Source: Taeniopygia guttata (lineage: Eukaryota > Chordata > Aves > Passeriformes > Estrildidae). Taken from it: 64,000 bases of DNA. This document shows, one piece after another, positions 24,930 to 38,300 of this stretch (the stretch's first letter is position 1; every line of letters starts with the position of its first letter). The stretch is from positions 105,185,501 through 105,249,500 of the forward strand of contig NC_133027.1 in NCBI RefSeq assembly GCF_048771995.1, read 5' to 3'. Position numbers and translations under genes: made by a program. The notes beneath the pieces were generated by a model. The model was given only the letters and a program-made list of their open reading frames with translations, did not search any database and was not told where the DNA came from.

Positions 24930-27900
24930 CTCATATGCGAAGATCTTCACTTACCTATATCCTTCTAAAAACCAGAGTTTTCCACTGTCTCCTCTTCACC
25001 CAACTCAACAGGGGGCCTATCAACAGTCTCCAGTTTTCTACCCCAGGTTTCTAAGGCAAAAAAATATCATTACCTTTATTAAAACCAGTGTATTTCTAAC
25101 TGGGATAGGACTCTGCACACACAATACAGGTTCAAGACAGTGGCTTGTAGCCCAGTAGACTGGATCGGGACATGCACTTGTGAATTGCTCTCCACTCAGA
25201 AGTAACTGGCATTTACTTCTGAGCAAGACACAATTATGATAAAGACAGCATCTTCCCTTGTGCTTCCTCTGTTATACAATTTCTACTTATCCTGTCAGAG
25301 ACATGCATTTTGGGTATTCATGGATCGGAGAAATCCCAGATCAGACATGAGCATCACTGACAGGACAAGACACTGCTGTAACTGTCCTTGTAGTGTCTAT
25401 CCTGTAGGAACACATGGCTTTCGATTTCCAGTAACATCAGATGAATGCATCCATTTTAACCTATCCATTTGTCAAAAAAGAAGAAACACTCTCTTGCTGT
25501 ATTTGGTTGCTTTGCCTTTACCTTTATTTCCAAGTTATTTCTTAGTTACTTGAGTTATTGTCCCCAGTATTTAATTTCTTAGGACACTAACAGGCTGGCT
25601 GAAATCATATCTCCATTTATATAAGGGCAAGAAAATCTCACCTGGGTCCTCTACCTGTACCCATTAAACAACCCATAAAACTGCCTCAGAAGAGTCAAGC
25701 AGCAGACTTGCCTCCACTAGCTCAGTTGTTTTCAGAAAGGAAAAGCAAACAAGCAAGACAGGGCTCTAAAGTTTGCCCCCAAATAGGAACCCTTGCTCTT
25801 CTGAGGGCTCCAAGCCCATCTCAGGAGCAGCACCTCACCAGCATTGATGTGACACCCATGGCCTGACAGGGGCCAGGGACCCCACGCATGGAGCTGCTGT
25901 CAGCGTTGGGAAGCAACGGTGAGCAAGGGAGACCAAACGTCCTCCTACATGCAAACTCGAGATTCCATTTTCTGCAAAGTTACCCCCAATGATTACAATG
26001 TTCTGAAATTTACCCTTAAAGGCCAGTCATGCTGGGATCCACCAGAATCAATCTTTTACCTCCACACATACCCCGTGTGTGCCTTTCACAAGTAATTTGG
26101 TTTACCAGATGAATGCTGGCAATATTTTCCACTAATTGCAAGAGTTACTAAACTGAACCTCAACTAAAATTAAGTTGACTATTAAAAGCTCAATGAGTAA
26201 CCCAGCAAACGGAAGCACTGTGCATAGGATTTAGCAAGCATGCAAGTGATCTGGCAGCCACCAAGGCACAATACTTGCTGAACTTCCTATACCTAAAATT
26301 GGTTCCATACAATAGTCATACATTCATGATGTATGATGAACTAATGCTCACAATGTTTGGGTGCACTAAAATGCCAAAACAGATGTATAATAATTCAAGC
26401 ATGCCATTCTGAAAACACAAAGTGAGAAGACTGAAAGTTACAGATTAATTTACAACATATACTCCTTTAAAATAACAGAGCTCTCTGTATCATTTTTAAA
26501 AATACATGAATAATATCCTTAGCTAGTAAGGTGTCATTATCATAGATAGTCATACAAGTTGTACCTACCTGTATATAAACACTTCTAGGTTTTTTAAGGA
26601 GCATACACTGCACTTATCATTACATGTTACATTTATTCATTCTATATAGGCTTTTCATGATTGCAGTTTCTAAATTTACAAATATATCGTTTTTGTGCTT
26701 TTACAATTTCTAGGCTATACTTCTATACAAATATGTTCTACATTCTGTATTTCTGTTTTAGGAACTGTACACAGGTCCATAAATCAAAAGCAGTAAGAAA
26801 TAATATTAAGATTGCACACAGTCTGGCTATCTTTAACAAACTAATAAACTAGGGATTCCCTGAGAAGAATTCTGTCTCTCAGGGGAAAAAAAAAAAAAAG
26901 AGAAGATAAAAAGAAAAATATGCCTATCTAATAATGTGGATAAAAGGTACTTTGTCACAAAAAGACAGAATGATTCAGGAGAAATTCTAAGAGATTTCGA
27001 TTTCCTAAATATTGCCCCCATTAAAAAAAAAAATTAAAAATCAGTATTTTAAAGAAGAGAAAGTCAAAGTGGACATATGCAGAGTTACGTGAAAGAGTTA
27101 AAGCTATTGATGAAAGAGTATTTGCAGATAAGGATGCATCTATTTGAAATAGGATAGCATTTGGGACCACTCGAACAAAAGTCTACAGAAAATTGATAAA
27201 TCAAGGAACTAGCAGGATTTAAACAAACAACAGACATGGCTGAGAACACATGAAATGTCACGAGAACAGCTGAGAAATAAGTGATGGCACAGGACCACTT
27301 ACTCTGCTACTAACAAGACATTTGCTTTGGCCTCTGCAGAGCGAGACAGCTATCAATCCTGCCACAGCTCCGGAAAATGCTTGAGACTGAAGCCCTAAAA
27401 GAAGTGGTTATTATTGTCTGGGTGTGCACGTGGAACACCCCAATAAGCCTGGCTTTCTAAAAACAAAATACCCACCATGTATCACACTCAGGTAAAACCC
27501 TAAGTGACTTCTTGCAGAAAAGAGCTCTTCCTCCAAATACTGCTGTTACAAAATACCAGGGCCTGGATTCTCCCAGAAGACCTCTGGGAGCAATGCTAAT
27601 TTCACATCCCAGTGCCATGGAGCCCTCAGCCCTGCTAGTCACTCCTGCTCCTCCTGTGCCACTCAACTCCGGAGCGGGCATCACCGAGCAAGAACAATCC
27701 AACACTGCCAGCAGGAGAAGGCCAAGGCCACACTCATCATGAAGCAGCCCCACTTCATGTCTAGGAGCTCCATTTTTAAGCAGTGATACTCAGATTCTTT
27801 AGTTTCAGTAGCTTTTTCAAGGTTCCCAGGCTGCTCCTGAAAGAAACTTACTGGAGGGTCCTTTCCTTCAAGGACACAGCTGGAGAAAGTGAGAGATATC

Positions 27901-28058
27901 ACAAACAGAAATCCACCATTTTGCAACAAGAGCTTGCACTTTCTGAAGTCTGCTGGGATGTGAGGGGAAAAACGGGAGCAGAGAGGCTCAACCTTGTCAG
28001 GATGGAAGTGCTTGAGAACATCCAAAGAAGATCTTTAGCCACCTGGGAAAGCTGGATA
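24930..28058. other. Non-coding DNA, no gene seen
   Basis: Very A+T-rich around 26.3-27.1 kb, with A13-17 runs near 26884 and 27024. Slightly GC-richer around 25.7-25.95 kb and 27.4-27.75 kb. No recognised exon. Confidence 0.5.
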
Positions 28059-28059
28059 T

Positions 28060-28212
28060 TGAAAACATAGGCACTCACATAGGTTAGGCAACTTCTAAGG
28101 TTAGGTGGCAGTTCAGTGGGGATATTGAGGATCTCAGTTTGGGCTTTCAATGCCTAAATCCCACTTAAGTCCCACTTAAGGCATCTAATCCTTTTGTGGA
28201 TCTGGGCCTAAA
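28060..28212. repeat. Ancient 'taggcatctaa' palindromic repeat fossil
   Basis: The end tgcctaaatcccacttaag, the palindromic partner acttaaggcatctaatcctt and the tail ttttgtggatctgggcct (28150-28209) resemble an old sauropsid repeat made of inverted 'taggcacctaaat' ends. A shorter relative lies at 11140-11195. The 28080-28110 stretch (ggttaggcaacttctaaggt) may belong to the same element. The family is uncertain. Confidence 0.4.
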
Positions 28213-31200
28213 GCCTTGCCAGGAAGGAGAGAGTCTATGCATGCAAAAGCTGATGGTCAGTGACAGTCTAGTTCTGTTAAAACTAAACTACACAGAGAAC
28301 GACCTTATTTTGTACAAAGGAATAATGCAGAATAATCAAAGACACATTCTAGTCACAGAAAGTTAATGGAAAGTTAATGCAGCTGATACAGATCACAGTT
28401 CTGAGTTTAGACCCTATGACAGTTATGCTGACCTGGAGAACATTATAACCCATAAATCATGGGTCTTCAATAGCTTGTGGAAAGAAGCACATTTGGAAAT
28501 GTTCAAAAGACAAAATGACTACAGAAGCCCTCAAAAAACCACCTCTCTTAATCACACCAACTAAGAGGCACAACTAGAAAGGAGGAGAAATTTATAAAAC
28601 ACTGTAATGTTTACAAAGGGTTAATAATTCAAAGAATGATATTTTGTTATTCAGTGACCAACTAGTTTACCATGCTCCATGGAATTAAGTCATTTCAGTT
28701 GAGTTTCTAATAGCCAGGAATCCATCTGGCAAAAGTTACCAATTTATTTCTCACTTACCTGCAGTGCTGTTGGATGTCTCAACCATGAAGTAAAGTGTGA
28801 GTGGATGTGGATAACAGTTTACCCTACACTCCTTACATCTTGTATTTCTATATCACAAAACCATTTTTATTTTTTTAAAGATGCCTGTACTTACTCTCCT
28901 TGAATTTAGTTGAAAGGACTGCTAATAAAATATTTTCATATACAAACTATCTTATTGATAAAAGTGATCTTGGCATAAAACTAGAATAGAATTACAACAA
29001 TAAAATACAAATTAATGTTACTGTTATTACAAAACAGATATCATTAATTATTTTAATGGTAAATATTTCTGCCAGATCCTAGGTATGCACTGCAACATTT
29101 AACTGACTGCAATCACTAAGATTCCTCTCTGGTTAAAACACTGAGGTCTCCATTTTGGGGATTCAAATACATCTTCCCAGAGCTCTGCTTCAAATGAAAA
29201 TTTTCCTGCAGCTGCCCATCAACCAGCATCTGACCTTTATAAACCATGGGAGAAACAAAGGGACTTGCTTCCCAGTTCTTCCTATCATCTGCAGGTAGGC
29301 CAAGAGTTCTGGCAGCTCACTCACTAACTCCTGCAAATTTTGCATTACAAAATCAGTGCAATCAAAATTCATATTGCATACGAAATTCAATGCAAAATTG
29401 AGGAGAGTAGAATAAGCACAGATCACAAAGGTGCCAAAGATACTTTAAGCAGAGGAAAATTACCCATTCTCCCATGCCACTGAAGTCCATGGAGTCATGG
29501 TGCACTCCTTCCTTGCTTCCTGAACACTGCATTATCCCCTCCCCTGAAACATGGTTTCCTCTGGCAGACTCAAAGACTGAGAAAGCTCCTACCTGGTTTT
29601 CAAGGGCTGAAGGAATTACTGATGCTTTGTAATCAGCTCATGGTAAGGAGGCCAGTGTGGTTTCCCTGATTTACTTGGATATTGGTCTGGAGTCTCACTG
29701 TGCTTTCACCTGCATTTTACTTTCGGTTCTGGATTCTTTCCAGGATAAAGACGCAAAGTCAAGGTGGTATCTTTCTTGTCCAGCCATCTCCTCCCTTTTG
29801 GTAAAATGTTAATATACTGACAGGTCTGATATATAGGAGGATGCCAATGCACTCTTAACCCGGACAAAGTCAAACAACAGAAAATATTTTGCAATTTGGT
29901 ATTTATAATATTCCTGTTTAAATTGTTTCCCTTTAATTCTCAAAAGTATGTATTTTCAACAAAAGTCAGTCTATTTTTGCCTTCTGTTAATCTATGTATA
30001 AACTAAATCTCACCTTCCTGACCCACAGAAGCAATTGCCCCCTTGGTCTGGCAATGCAGCTCAGAAAAATAGGAAGAGCAGGATTTCTCCTGCATCTATC
30101 TATGCATCTGGCAACCCGTGCTTGGCTGAGACTGGTCAGCTGTAAGAGACTGATGAGAATTGTTTGAAATACTTCTGGTTGAAAAATATATGAATCAAAA
30201 TTACTGGTAAAACAAAAGAGATTATGTATGTGACATGTATGAAGTATAGAATTAACCTATAAAAATAAAAATAACCAAATTCCAGCCTACGACTCTCACA
30301 ATCTAAGTTTTCCAAATAATATAAATGTCACAAAACATAAATACACAAAACAGTAAACCAGTATACTGCAAGGTGACAGTATTCTCTCTACAGAACAGTA
30401 AGGGTTAATTTTCTTGAAGAAGTTTAGGGGGCCATGAAAATTGTGAATTTAAATTCACACCAATTTGAAATGTTATATTAAATAACGCATAAAGGTTATT
30501 TTGCTTTCATTTCTTACTGACTACTATTCCTATTGCAGGTTCCTCCTTACAAAGGACAGGGACATCAAGGAAGCAGCACCCAGGAAAAAAACATTAAGGG
30601 AAATACATTAGAGGAATGCAGCAGGTTTGGGGGAGAGACACATTTATGCAGAGAAAGTGCTTAAGCAGCGACATTGGTGGCTGTGTCTATGGGTACATAG
30701 AGAGGTTTGGTGAGCGCATGCCCGGACAAGGAGGATTTGGTTATGGTCAGAATTTGTGAGTGACAGCCATGTGACAGCTGGGAGTCAGCAAAGATTTCGT
30801 AGGGATGGAAATTCCTGAGACAAGACACACGACTGCTCATGCGATCTGCATGTGCCTATCGTCATGCTATATTATAATAGCTGACACCATGGTTTACCAG
30901 TTTTCCATAAGAGAGGCTATAAATTAGGAAAAGGATTTGAGGCACATTGGATGAGAAATTAAAGCCAGAACATTTAAAAACAAAGGGATAAATATAACTT
31001 CTTTTCATGTTATTGAAACAAGCAAACAAAAATCTCCAGTCAAACCACACACCATCAGTAAAAACTGCATTTCCATTATTTACCTTTAGTGACAGGTTAT
31101 TATTTCCTTAGAATATATTTTTTTTCTTACTAACTTATTTTAAAAGGTCTAAATCCTACAAACATACTTATTTTTTAGTATGGAATAATCCCACTGATTA

Positions 31201-34200
31201 TTCACGTACTGTAGCTATTCCTACACTTTCAGGATCAGGGCCTAAGTCACAATGTACAATTAAGCAGAGGTTTTCCAAAGAACTGTTTCATTTGCCCTTC
31301 TGGAGGTCTTACATGGACGTGAAGCCAGTGGAGATGTGCATTTAAATCAAACCTGAAAAACTGAAATACTTTCCCTTTAACACTGAATTCAAGCCAATAC
31401 AGTATCACATGACCTGTACCGTAATTTCTATTAAAATAATTTCATGTCTGGTTGCTTCTGCTATCCTGGCTCATTTGTATTGTTTACAACAAGTCATTGC
31501 TCTCGACAGTTAGTGGTGGCTGAATCCATGGTTACCAGTTTTTACATTCACTGGTTAAATGGAATGCAGCTCTTCAGTGGGGTTTCATGGAGAAAGCTCT
31601 TAAGAAATCACAGTCCAGCTATCAATCAGGCTAACCTGGGAGAAATTAATCTGATAAGCAGAAGTATTGCTGTGTATGAAAAATTTATTGAAAGGGAGCT
31701 CAAGGCATTTATTAGTTGGAGTTGCCAAAGTGGACACGTCTGGGTCAGACTTAGTACAGGGAAGACTTGGGTTATGAGGTCTATGTCTGACATTCATCCA
31801 TGTTGTGCCTCCTCTGGTGCTCACTGCTAATACAACTATACTGTTCAAGGGTTTAAAAAAAATAAAAATCTCAAACACTTATTTCACCAGAAATGTGCTT
31901 GGAATATAAATAGTGCTTAAATACAGGTTTAACCAGACTGCAGTCCTGTCAAAGTAACTTAAATAGACACAGACAAGATAGTAAAACACAAAACAGACAG
32001 CCTTGAGTAGAATCCAATTAAGACAAAAAACACCCCAAACAGAGCAACATTGTTAACGACTAAATTAAGCCTGAAAACAAATGTATTTTATTGCCACCTA
32101 AGAACAATACGGACTAATTCCGTTTGCCTTGTTATTTATAGTTTGGCGTAGGGTGGGGTTGCCAAAATCAAAGAGCAAAGCAGAAACTTATTTGCAAGAT
32201 GGACCCCCAAATCCCTTAAAAATGCCTAAAAACATAATAAAAGTTCTTTACAGTTTGATGGCTACAATATTTGTCCCACAAGCTACATGTCAGCAACAAA
32301 TAGTTAAATCAAACATATTACTACCAGCTCATCTACTGCAAAGTCACTGTATCAGAAGCCCGAATTGATTTGTTTCCTTAGAACAAACTGAAAATGAATG
32401 TAACATAACATCCGAAAAAAGAAATCCCTCCTGCTCTGCTAATCGGATATCATATAATGGTTGATTGCAGCTTTGCACCGTGCTATTGCTGCCTATATCA
32501 TACATACTTACAGGTTCTGGGTTCTTCCAAGAGTTTGGTGCAGTTTCAAGGACAAATGTCTTAAGGAAGTCTTTCTACTGTGCAGCAGTGATCCTAGCTC
32601 TGATCTCATTACATGAGCAAAGTGCTACTGCTGACAATATAAAGGAAACTTCCTGCGTGAAGAAGAAATCTTGGAAAGTCTCAGGGTTAAAAAGGCTGCT
32701 TAAATGTGCTGCTTGATTTGCTCCCTAGTTGTGTATACACAGTAGCAGCTGATCTCTGTTTGCAGCCCTGCAGAAAGAAACCTTTGCTGAAAACCAATGG
32801 CATCACATTTCAGTGGAGCTACTGCCAGGCTCTGAGGAGCAAAGCAACCTTTGACAACTTCACCCAGCTCAAACCACCGGCGTTTGCTGCATGCCCTGCA
32901 GGACTTTTGAAATCGTATATTTACTGCATTATTTTTATTAATGCCACTCTGAAATCCTGCATCCCAGGCAGCCGTGATACAAGCAGAAGTCTCCCTCACT
33001 GTAATAGGAGGTTCGGACTGTGTCAGGACTGCGAACTGCAGAATTCGCCACAGTATCTTTTGCTTTGTCTTGATTGTGGCATTTGCAGATGAGAAGCTGT
33101 TAGCTGCACTCAAAAGCATTTTCTGCCTTAGAATGTCTAAATTAAGTGCAACAGGCATCCTGTTTATCCTAAATTAATCCTGAGCCTGCCCTGCATCAGT
33201 CACGCACTGCTCGGTGCTTTTTTTTCTGATACAGAATACAAATCAAAAGATTTTGGAAGTGGAAGGCGGCTTGTTCTTTTCATTTAGTATTTTATCTAGA
33301 GTCAGATCTAGCCTGGTCCTTGTTGGATTAAAACCATGGAGCACAACATCCCAAATTCTGCAAAATTTGGTATTCTGACCAAAGCTTCAGTGTGGCTTCT
33401 GTATCTGCTACTGCCCTCTTAGCTCCTGCCTTGGCCCTCCAGAACCAAACCAGGGATGGGCAGAACCTGCACCAGCTTCTGCAGCTCTTACTGCTGTCCA
33501 AGCAAACTGGTAAGACCAGAAAAGCAGCATTTAAGAAGAATACATCTACTAGAACTATTTCAACTCTTAAGCGGGAAGCAATACTCCAAAGAGATCCTCA
33601 CATTTGATGTTTAAGAATTATCAATAATTAATTCAGATGTAGTTGTTTCACCATTTAGCCCAGGGTGATTCTCCAAAGAGCAACTGGGACCACACATGCC
33701 CCTGGCACTCAGTCACAGCATGACTGTAGAGCCTGCATGGTGCTTCCCAAACAGGACCTACTTCTCTCTCCAGGATTGCCAGAAAACCTCAGAAACAAAA
33801 TTTAGAAGAATCCCTTTTAAAAGTGCACCATTGCAGGGTTTGGTTAGGAGGAGTTGAGGTTTTTTTCCTGGGCATTTGTGAAACTGATTAATCACCACCC
33901 CTTTTTCCCCTCAGGCACTATGACTATTCTAGCTACTAGTATATTGCGTGTTATTCCTTTAATATTTTGAACTTTATTCCAAAGGGCAGAAACCAAAACT
34001 GACAGTACATCAAGACAACATGCTCTGTGATTCAAACAGCAAAATAATTGAGATCCTGTGCATACACAACCTCCAAGTCTGCGTATGCACGTTGCACACG
34101 TGTGCACACACTCATTCACAAGCACAAACAAGTGTAAGGTCTTCTGGCCCAATTTTCTGAGACACTCATAGTTCATGTCCTCACCTCCCTTCAAATTAAA

Positions 34201-35384
34201 AAATGGTAAGAAGAAGCAAAATTTGATCAGTGAAACATCCAAAATAATTTTTGTTAAAAGTAGGCACTATTTACAGGAGGGGAACCATATTGATTTAACA
34301 TGTGTTTCTCCCAAATCTGTCTCTCTCCTTTGGGAAGAGGATCCTGTCCACCCCTGGACTGTGTCACACCAGAGAAATGAAAGTGTGTGGTGGCATCAGC
34401 AGGTTTAATCTTGCTCTTCTCCCTCAAGGGACACTGCAAGGCAGCGACTCAAAATCCTGGTTACAAGGCAGGGCTCACTGTCTGCCTGCGTCACCTCACA
34501 CATAACCTCACCTTCCCCTGCCTAAGCTGACACCACCACATTTAATGCATGTTGCAAAAGCACAGCTTCTGTCCCTCTGTTGCTCAAGCTGTGAGAAAGG
34601 GATTGCATGCTGGAGAAAAGTAAAGGACTGAAGCTCACAGCTGTGCACCCTGCTCCCAGAGGCGCCATACAAAGGGCCACGAGTGACCTTGATCCGCCTG
34701 CTCTCTGTGCTCCAGTGCCCAGCCTGCTGCCCACACTGCACATAACTCACTCACAGCACTTGTCCACCTGGTACCTTTTGACTCTAGTATAGCAAAAGAG
34801 GGTTTTTTATTCTGTTGGAAATTCAGCACAGAGTAAAACAAGTTCTTTTTGCCAGGTGAAACTCGAGACACTAATTTAAAACAAGTAAAAAAACAAAAAA
34901 AAAAAAATCCCAGTGGATGCAGGAATTTCAGTGAATGAAGTTTCCTCCTCAACAGCCCCTAAATACCCAACTGTCAGCACAGAAAAGCTGAGACTTCTGA
35001 ATGCTGCATGAGCAGTAATACAACCATATCCAGTAGTCCTACCCACACAGACCCTCTTGTCAAGGCTGGAGGACATCCAGTCTGAGTTTGACCCCACTCC
35101 TCCTTACCTCTCCTATATAACTGTGCCCCCTTGCCACAGCTGGGCCAATACAAATCCAGGGACACAGCTGCTTCAGCTACCTTCTTTTGTAAAAGTATAC
35201 ACAGGCCAAAACATGGGACAAACTGGAACTGCAAAATCTTTCTCCACCCAGCCTTCCTAGATACACCTCAACCTGCAGCACCCTGACTTCCCTTTTCTCT
35301 CCTTTCTGATTTTCTCTTGAATTTTGTTTTCACAGCATTGTGTCCAGCAAGTAGAATAGTAACAATTCAAAGCCTATTTTCCAA
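28213..35384. other. A+T-rich non-coding DNA, possible conserved elements
   Basis: I recognise no exon. Around 31.1-31.9 and 32.1-33.2 kb the DNA is more complex, with long overlapping frames on both strands (for example 32700-33158 minus over 32706-33092 plus). The plus frame opens with GTG. Such stop-poor, mixed-composition islands inside gene deserts are often conserved non-coding elements, but conservation cannot be judged from one sequence. Confidence 0.4.
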
Positions 35385-35398
35385 CCTCCAGAGGGCAG
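35385..35398 (+). promoter_or_regulatory. CTCF-like motif
   Basis: CCTCCAGAGGGCAG fits the core CTCF consensus CCASYAGRKGGCRS at 13 of 14 positions, the miss being T for A at position 3. CTCF binds such sites to anchor chromatin loops. Single-motif matches occur by chance, so this is a candidate only. Confidence 0.4.
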
Positions 35399-38300
35399 GG
35401 TAAAGTAGTCTGGCTATTAAGGCAGGACCACAAAAATGTTCAGAGAGGATGGGGAGCAAGAGCTAGGAGAGAAATGAAGGGGAGGCTGACCCTGAGCTTA
35501 TGTGATGTCAGAAGCTCTAGGTCTCCATACCTCCTATCCCCAGTGGAAAAGGTGGCCCTTGGAAGCCAATCCCACTGCCTGCTCTTCTAAAGTCTAAACT
35601 AGTACAGGTATCCAAGATGGGCCATGCCCTGTCTCCCTGAAGTCTGTCACTTGTAACAATTTAGAAAGCTTGTTTCATTCATGCCGGCCTTAAAATTCAA
35701 ACATATCATCAAGAAGACACTTATAGCTAATACCACAAACGAGAGCAGATTCTCCGTTTTTACACAAACATTTGTTTTAGATTTTAAAACTTTGTTTCCA
35801 GCAGTCAAGTAATAAGAGACATGTTTTCTCATTTAAAGAGATTTCTGGCTTTTGTAATTAAAGAGGAACAACTGAGGATAACTGCAATGAAACGAAGTCC
35901 AGCAGAAGCATAATGACACTTTTCAAGTCACACCTTTCAGCTAGTCTCAAGATTTTCAATAAGCAGTATCAGTTTTAATTATCAGTCTCAGAATCCAACA
36001 GTACACAGAGACTCCAAGAAACATATCCTACCTGTTTTATTCAGACACTTAGGACTTTGCTTAAATATTAAATCTGAAACTGTTAATCTAGACCTGTGAT
36101 TCCTGCACAGGTCCCGAATGTACCCTTTCCTCCATCTATCCATATACATAGTAACTGTGACTACTGGATTTTCTTTTTAACTTTTAAATGAACATGGATC
36201 CTAATCAACATATGGAACACCTTATCCATCGTCACAAAAATGAGTGGCTATATTCTTCTCCTCCATAATAGTTGCTTTAAACTAAAACTTTAAACCAAAA
36301 CTAATACAATCATTGGGAACTGTGTATGCCTAAGCTATTTGCTGTTCCCATTAGACATTCTGCACAACTCAATCATTCAAGATTCTCTGTCCCATTGTAT
36401 TAAATATGCTCATATTTTGTGCTATGAGTACAATTAAAATTGTTTGGGTTTTCACACGGTTCTTATTTTTTATTTACTCTCTAAAACATCCAGCATGCAT
36501 TGAAACCAGTAGAGGTGATAATATAGATGTAAATATCACCATGGAGGCATCATGATAAATTTGACGTTGGGAATAATTCATTCAAGGTATCTAGATCCAA
36601 TTTAAATTCTTTTCCAATTTTAACTGAGCCTTCATAACCAGATGAACTTAAACGAAGGTGTACAACTTCATGCTACGCTGGTAAACCACCCTAACTAGGA
36701 AATAAGTTTTCAGTGATTAAGTTGAATTGTTCATACAAAATGCCAGCTTCAGCTTTTCACCCATACAAAATAGCTTAGAAAATATATACTGCATGTGTTT
36801 ATTATAGCTACAGTTGCTATGAACATCTATAACTCTCCAACAATTTCTTTGATTTATGTTCAAAAACATACAGGGCATGAAATGATGCCTGCAACCTTAC
36901 ATTTCCCTCAAGAACATTGTGGGGAGAAGATGTATTCCAAAACATCATGTTAGATTCCTTGTTATGTCTCCTTTTTAAAATAAATGTATGATAATCAATT
37001 ACACATGCTTCAAAGCAACTGCCACTAGATTCCCCAAAAGAAAAGCTGTTTGAGAAAAGTTCCATATTCTTTCCCCTAATGGTCAAGTTATAATAAGAGA
37101 TCTTGCCTAGATATTAAAGGAAAAAAATGTATTGTAAAGGATAGGCCTTACTCCACTTGTATATGCATGCACAGATTTGTGCTTGCCCGGACTTGACTTA
37201 GAACAAGGTTTTCAGAGAAGTAACATCTCCACTGATCAACATGCTAAAAAAGGATGTGTGTGTGAAGATCTTGCACCTAATCTGCTTGTCATTTATGCTT
37301 GTAAGTAATCCAAATGATGTCAAGAGAATGACACAGATGATAAGTTAATGTATCAGGCTCAACTTCCCTTTCAACCTCAATATGCAAAACATCCCTTTAA
37401 GAAGTCCACCCAGCTGTAGCCTCCACTAGAAACAGGAACCTGCAGATGTTTATAGGAATATCAATTAAGCTGAATGGAAGCTCTGCCATTAATGCTGGTG
37501 CATGTAAGATTAGACTTTGCAGATCTACCTGAACTCACGCAGTGGCTGAAGTGCACGTTTTCTCTGGGGTATTGAGGCCAGTGGGCTATATGCCATTAAC
37601 AGGTAAGCATAATATGGATGGTATTTCCACAGTCTCATGGCTCAGGCACAAGGACAAGGGCAGCATCCCCAGGCAGCGCCCTTGCCCATGGTGAGAAGAG
37701 GAGCAGCCAGGAATGCATAGCATGGACCACTCCCTGCACAGAAAAGATCAGGACCTACTGCCTGCCCTGCTTCAGGTAGTTTGAGCATCCCAAACAGAAA
37801 GCTGCCACTCCCTGTGTCCTGGGCATTTAATTCAATCCTTGGGTTACACTGCAAACTAAGGAGCTGACAAACAATATAGAAAACTGGTCTAGAAACTAGA
37901 TGGCACAAGTCCCTCTAAGGAGGTTTGGCACCTGCTGACACTGAGATTCCAGCAAATATGGCATAAGGTGGATGTGTGGCTTGTTTTATGGCCCTGTTCA
38001 TCCCTGTAAGTGTGAAAAATTTGCATGCCAAATAGGGAGATGGAAATAATCACTCATTCCACTCTTTTATTCCCTCCCCTGTTTTCTTTGAATCAAACCC
38101 TCAAAGAATGAAAATTCACAGAAAGGGAAATACAGGCTTACACCCTCTTTGGTCCCCAGTGCTATTTTATCCATTAAGCCAGGGAGGAGGAGGAGGGGAG
38201 AGGACTGGACATGCGTGCCTACTGCCCATGCAGTCCCAGCAAGATAGCATCAACAGTTGTTCTCTTATTTTCACAGTGGGAAATAAGCAGGTACTAGCTG

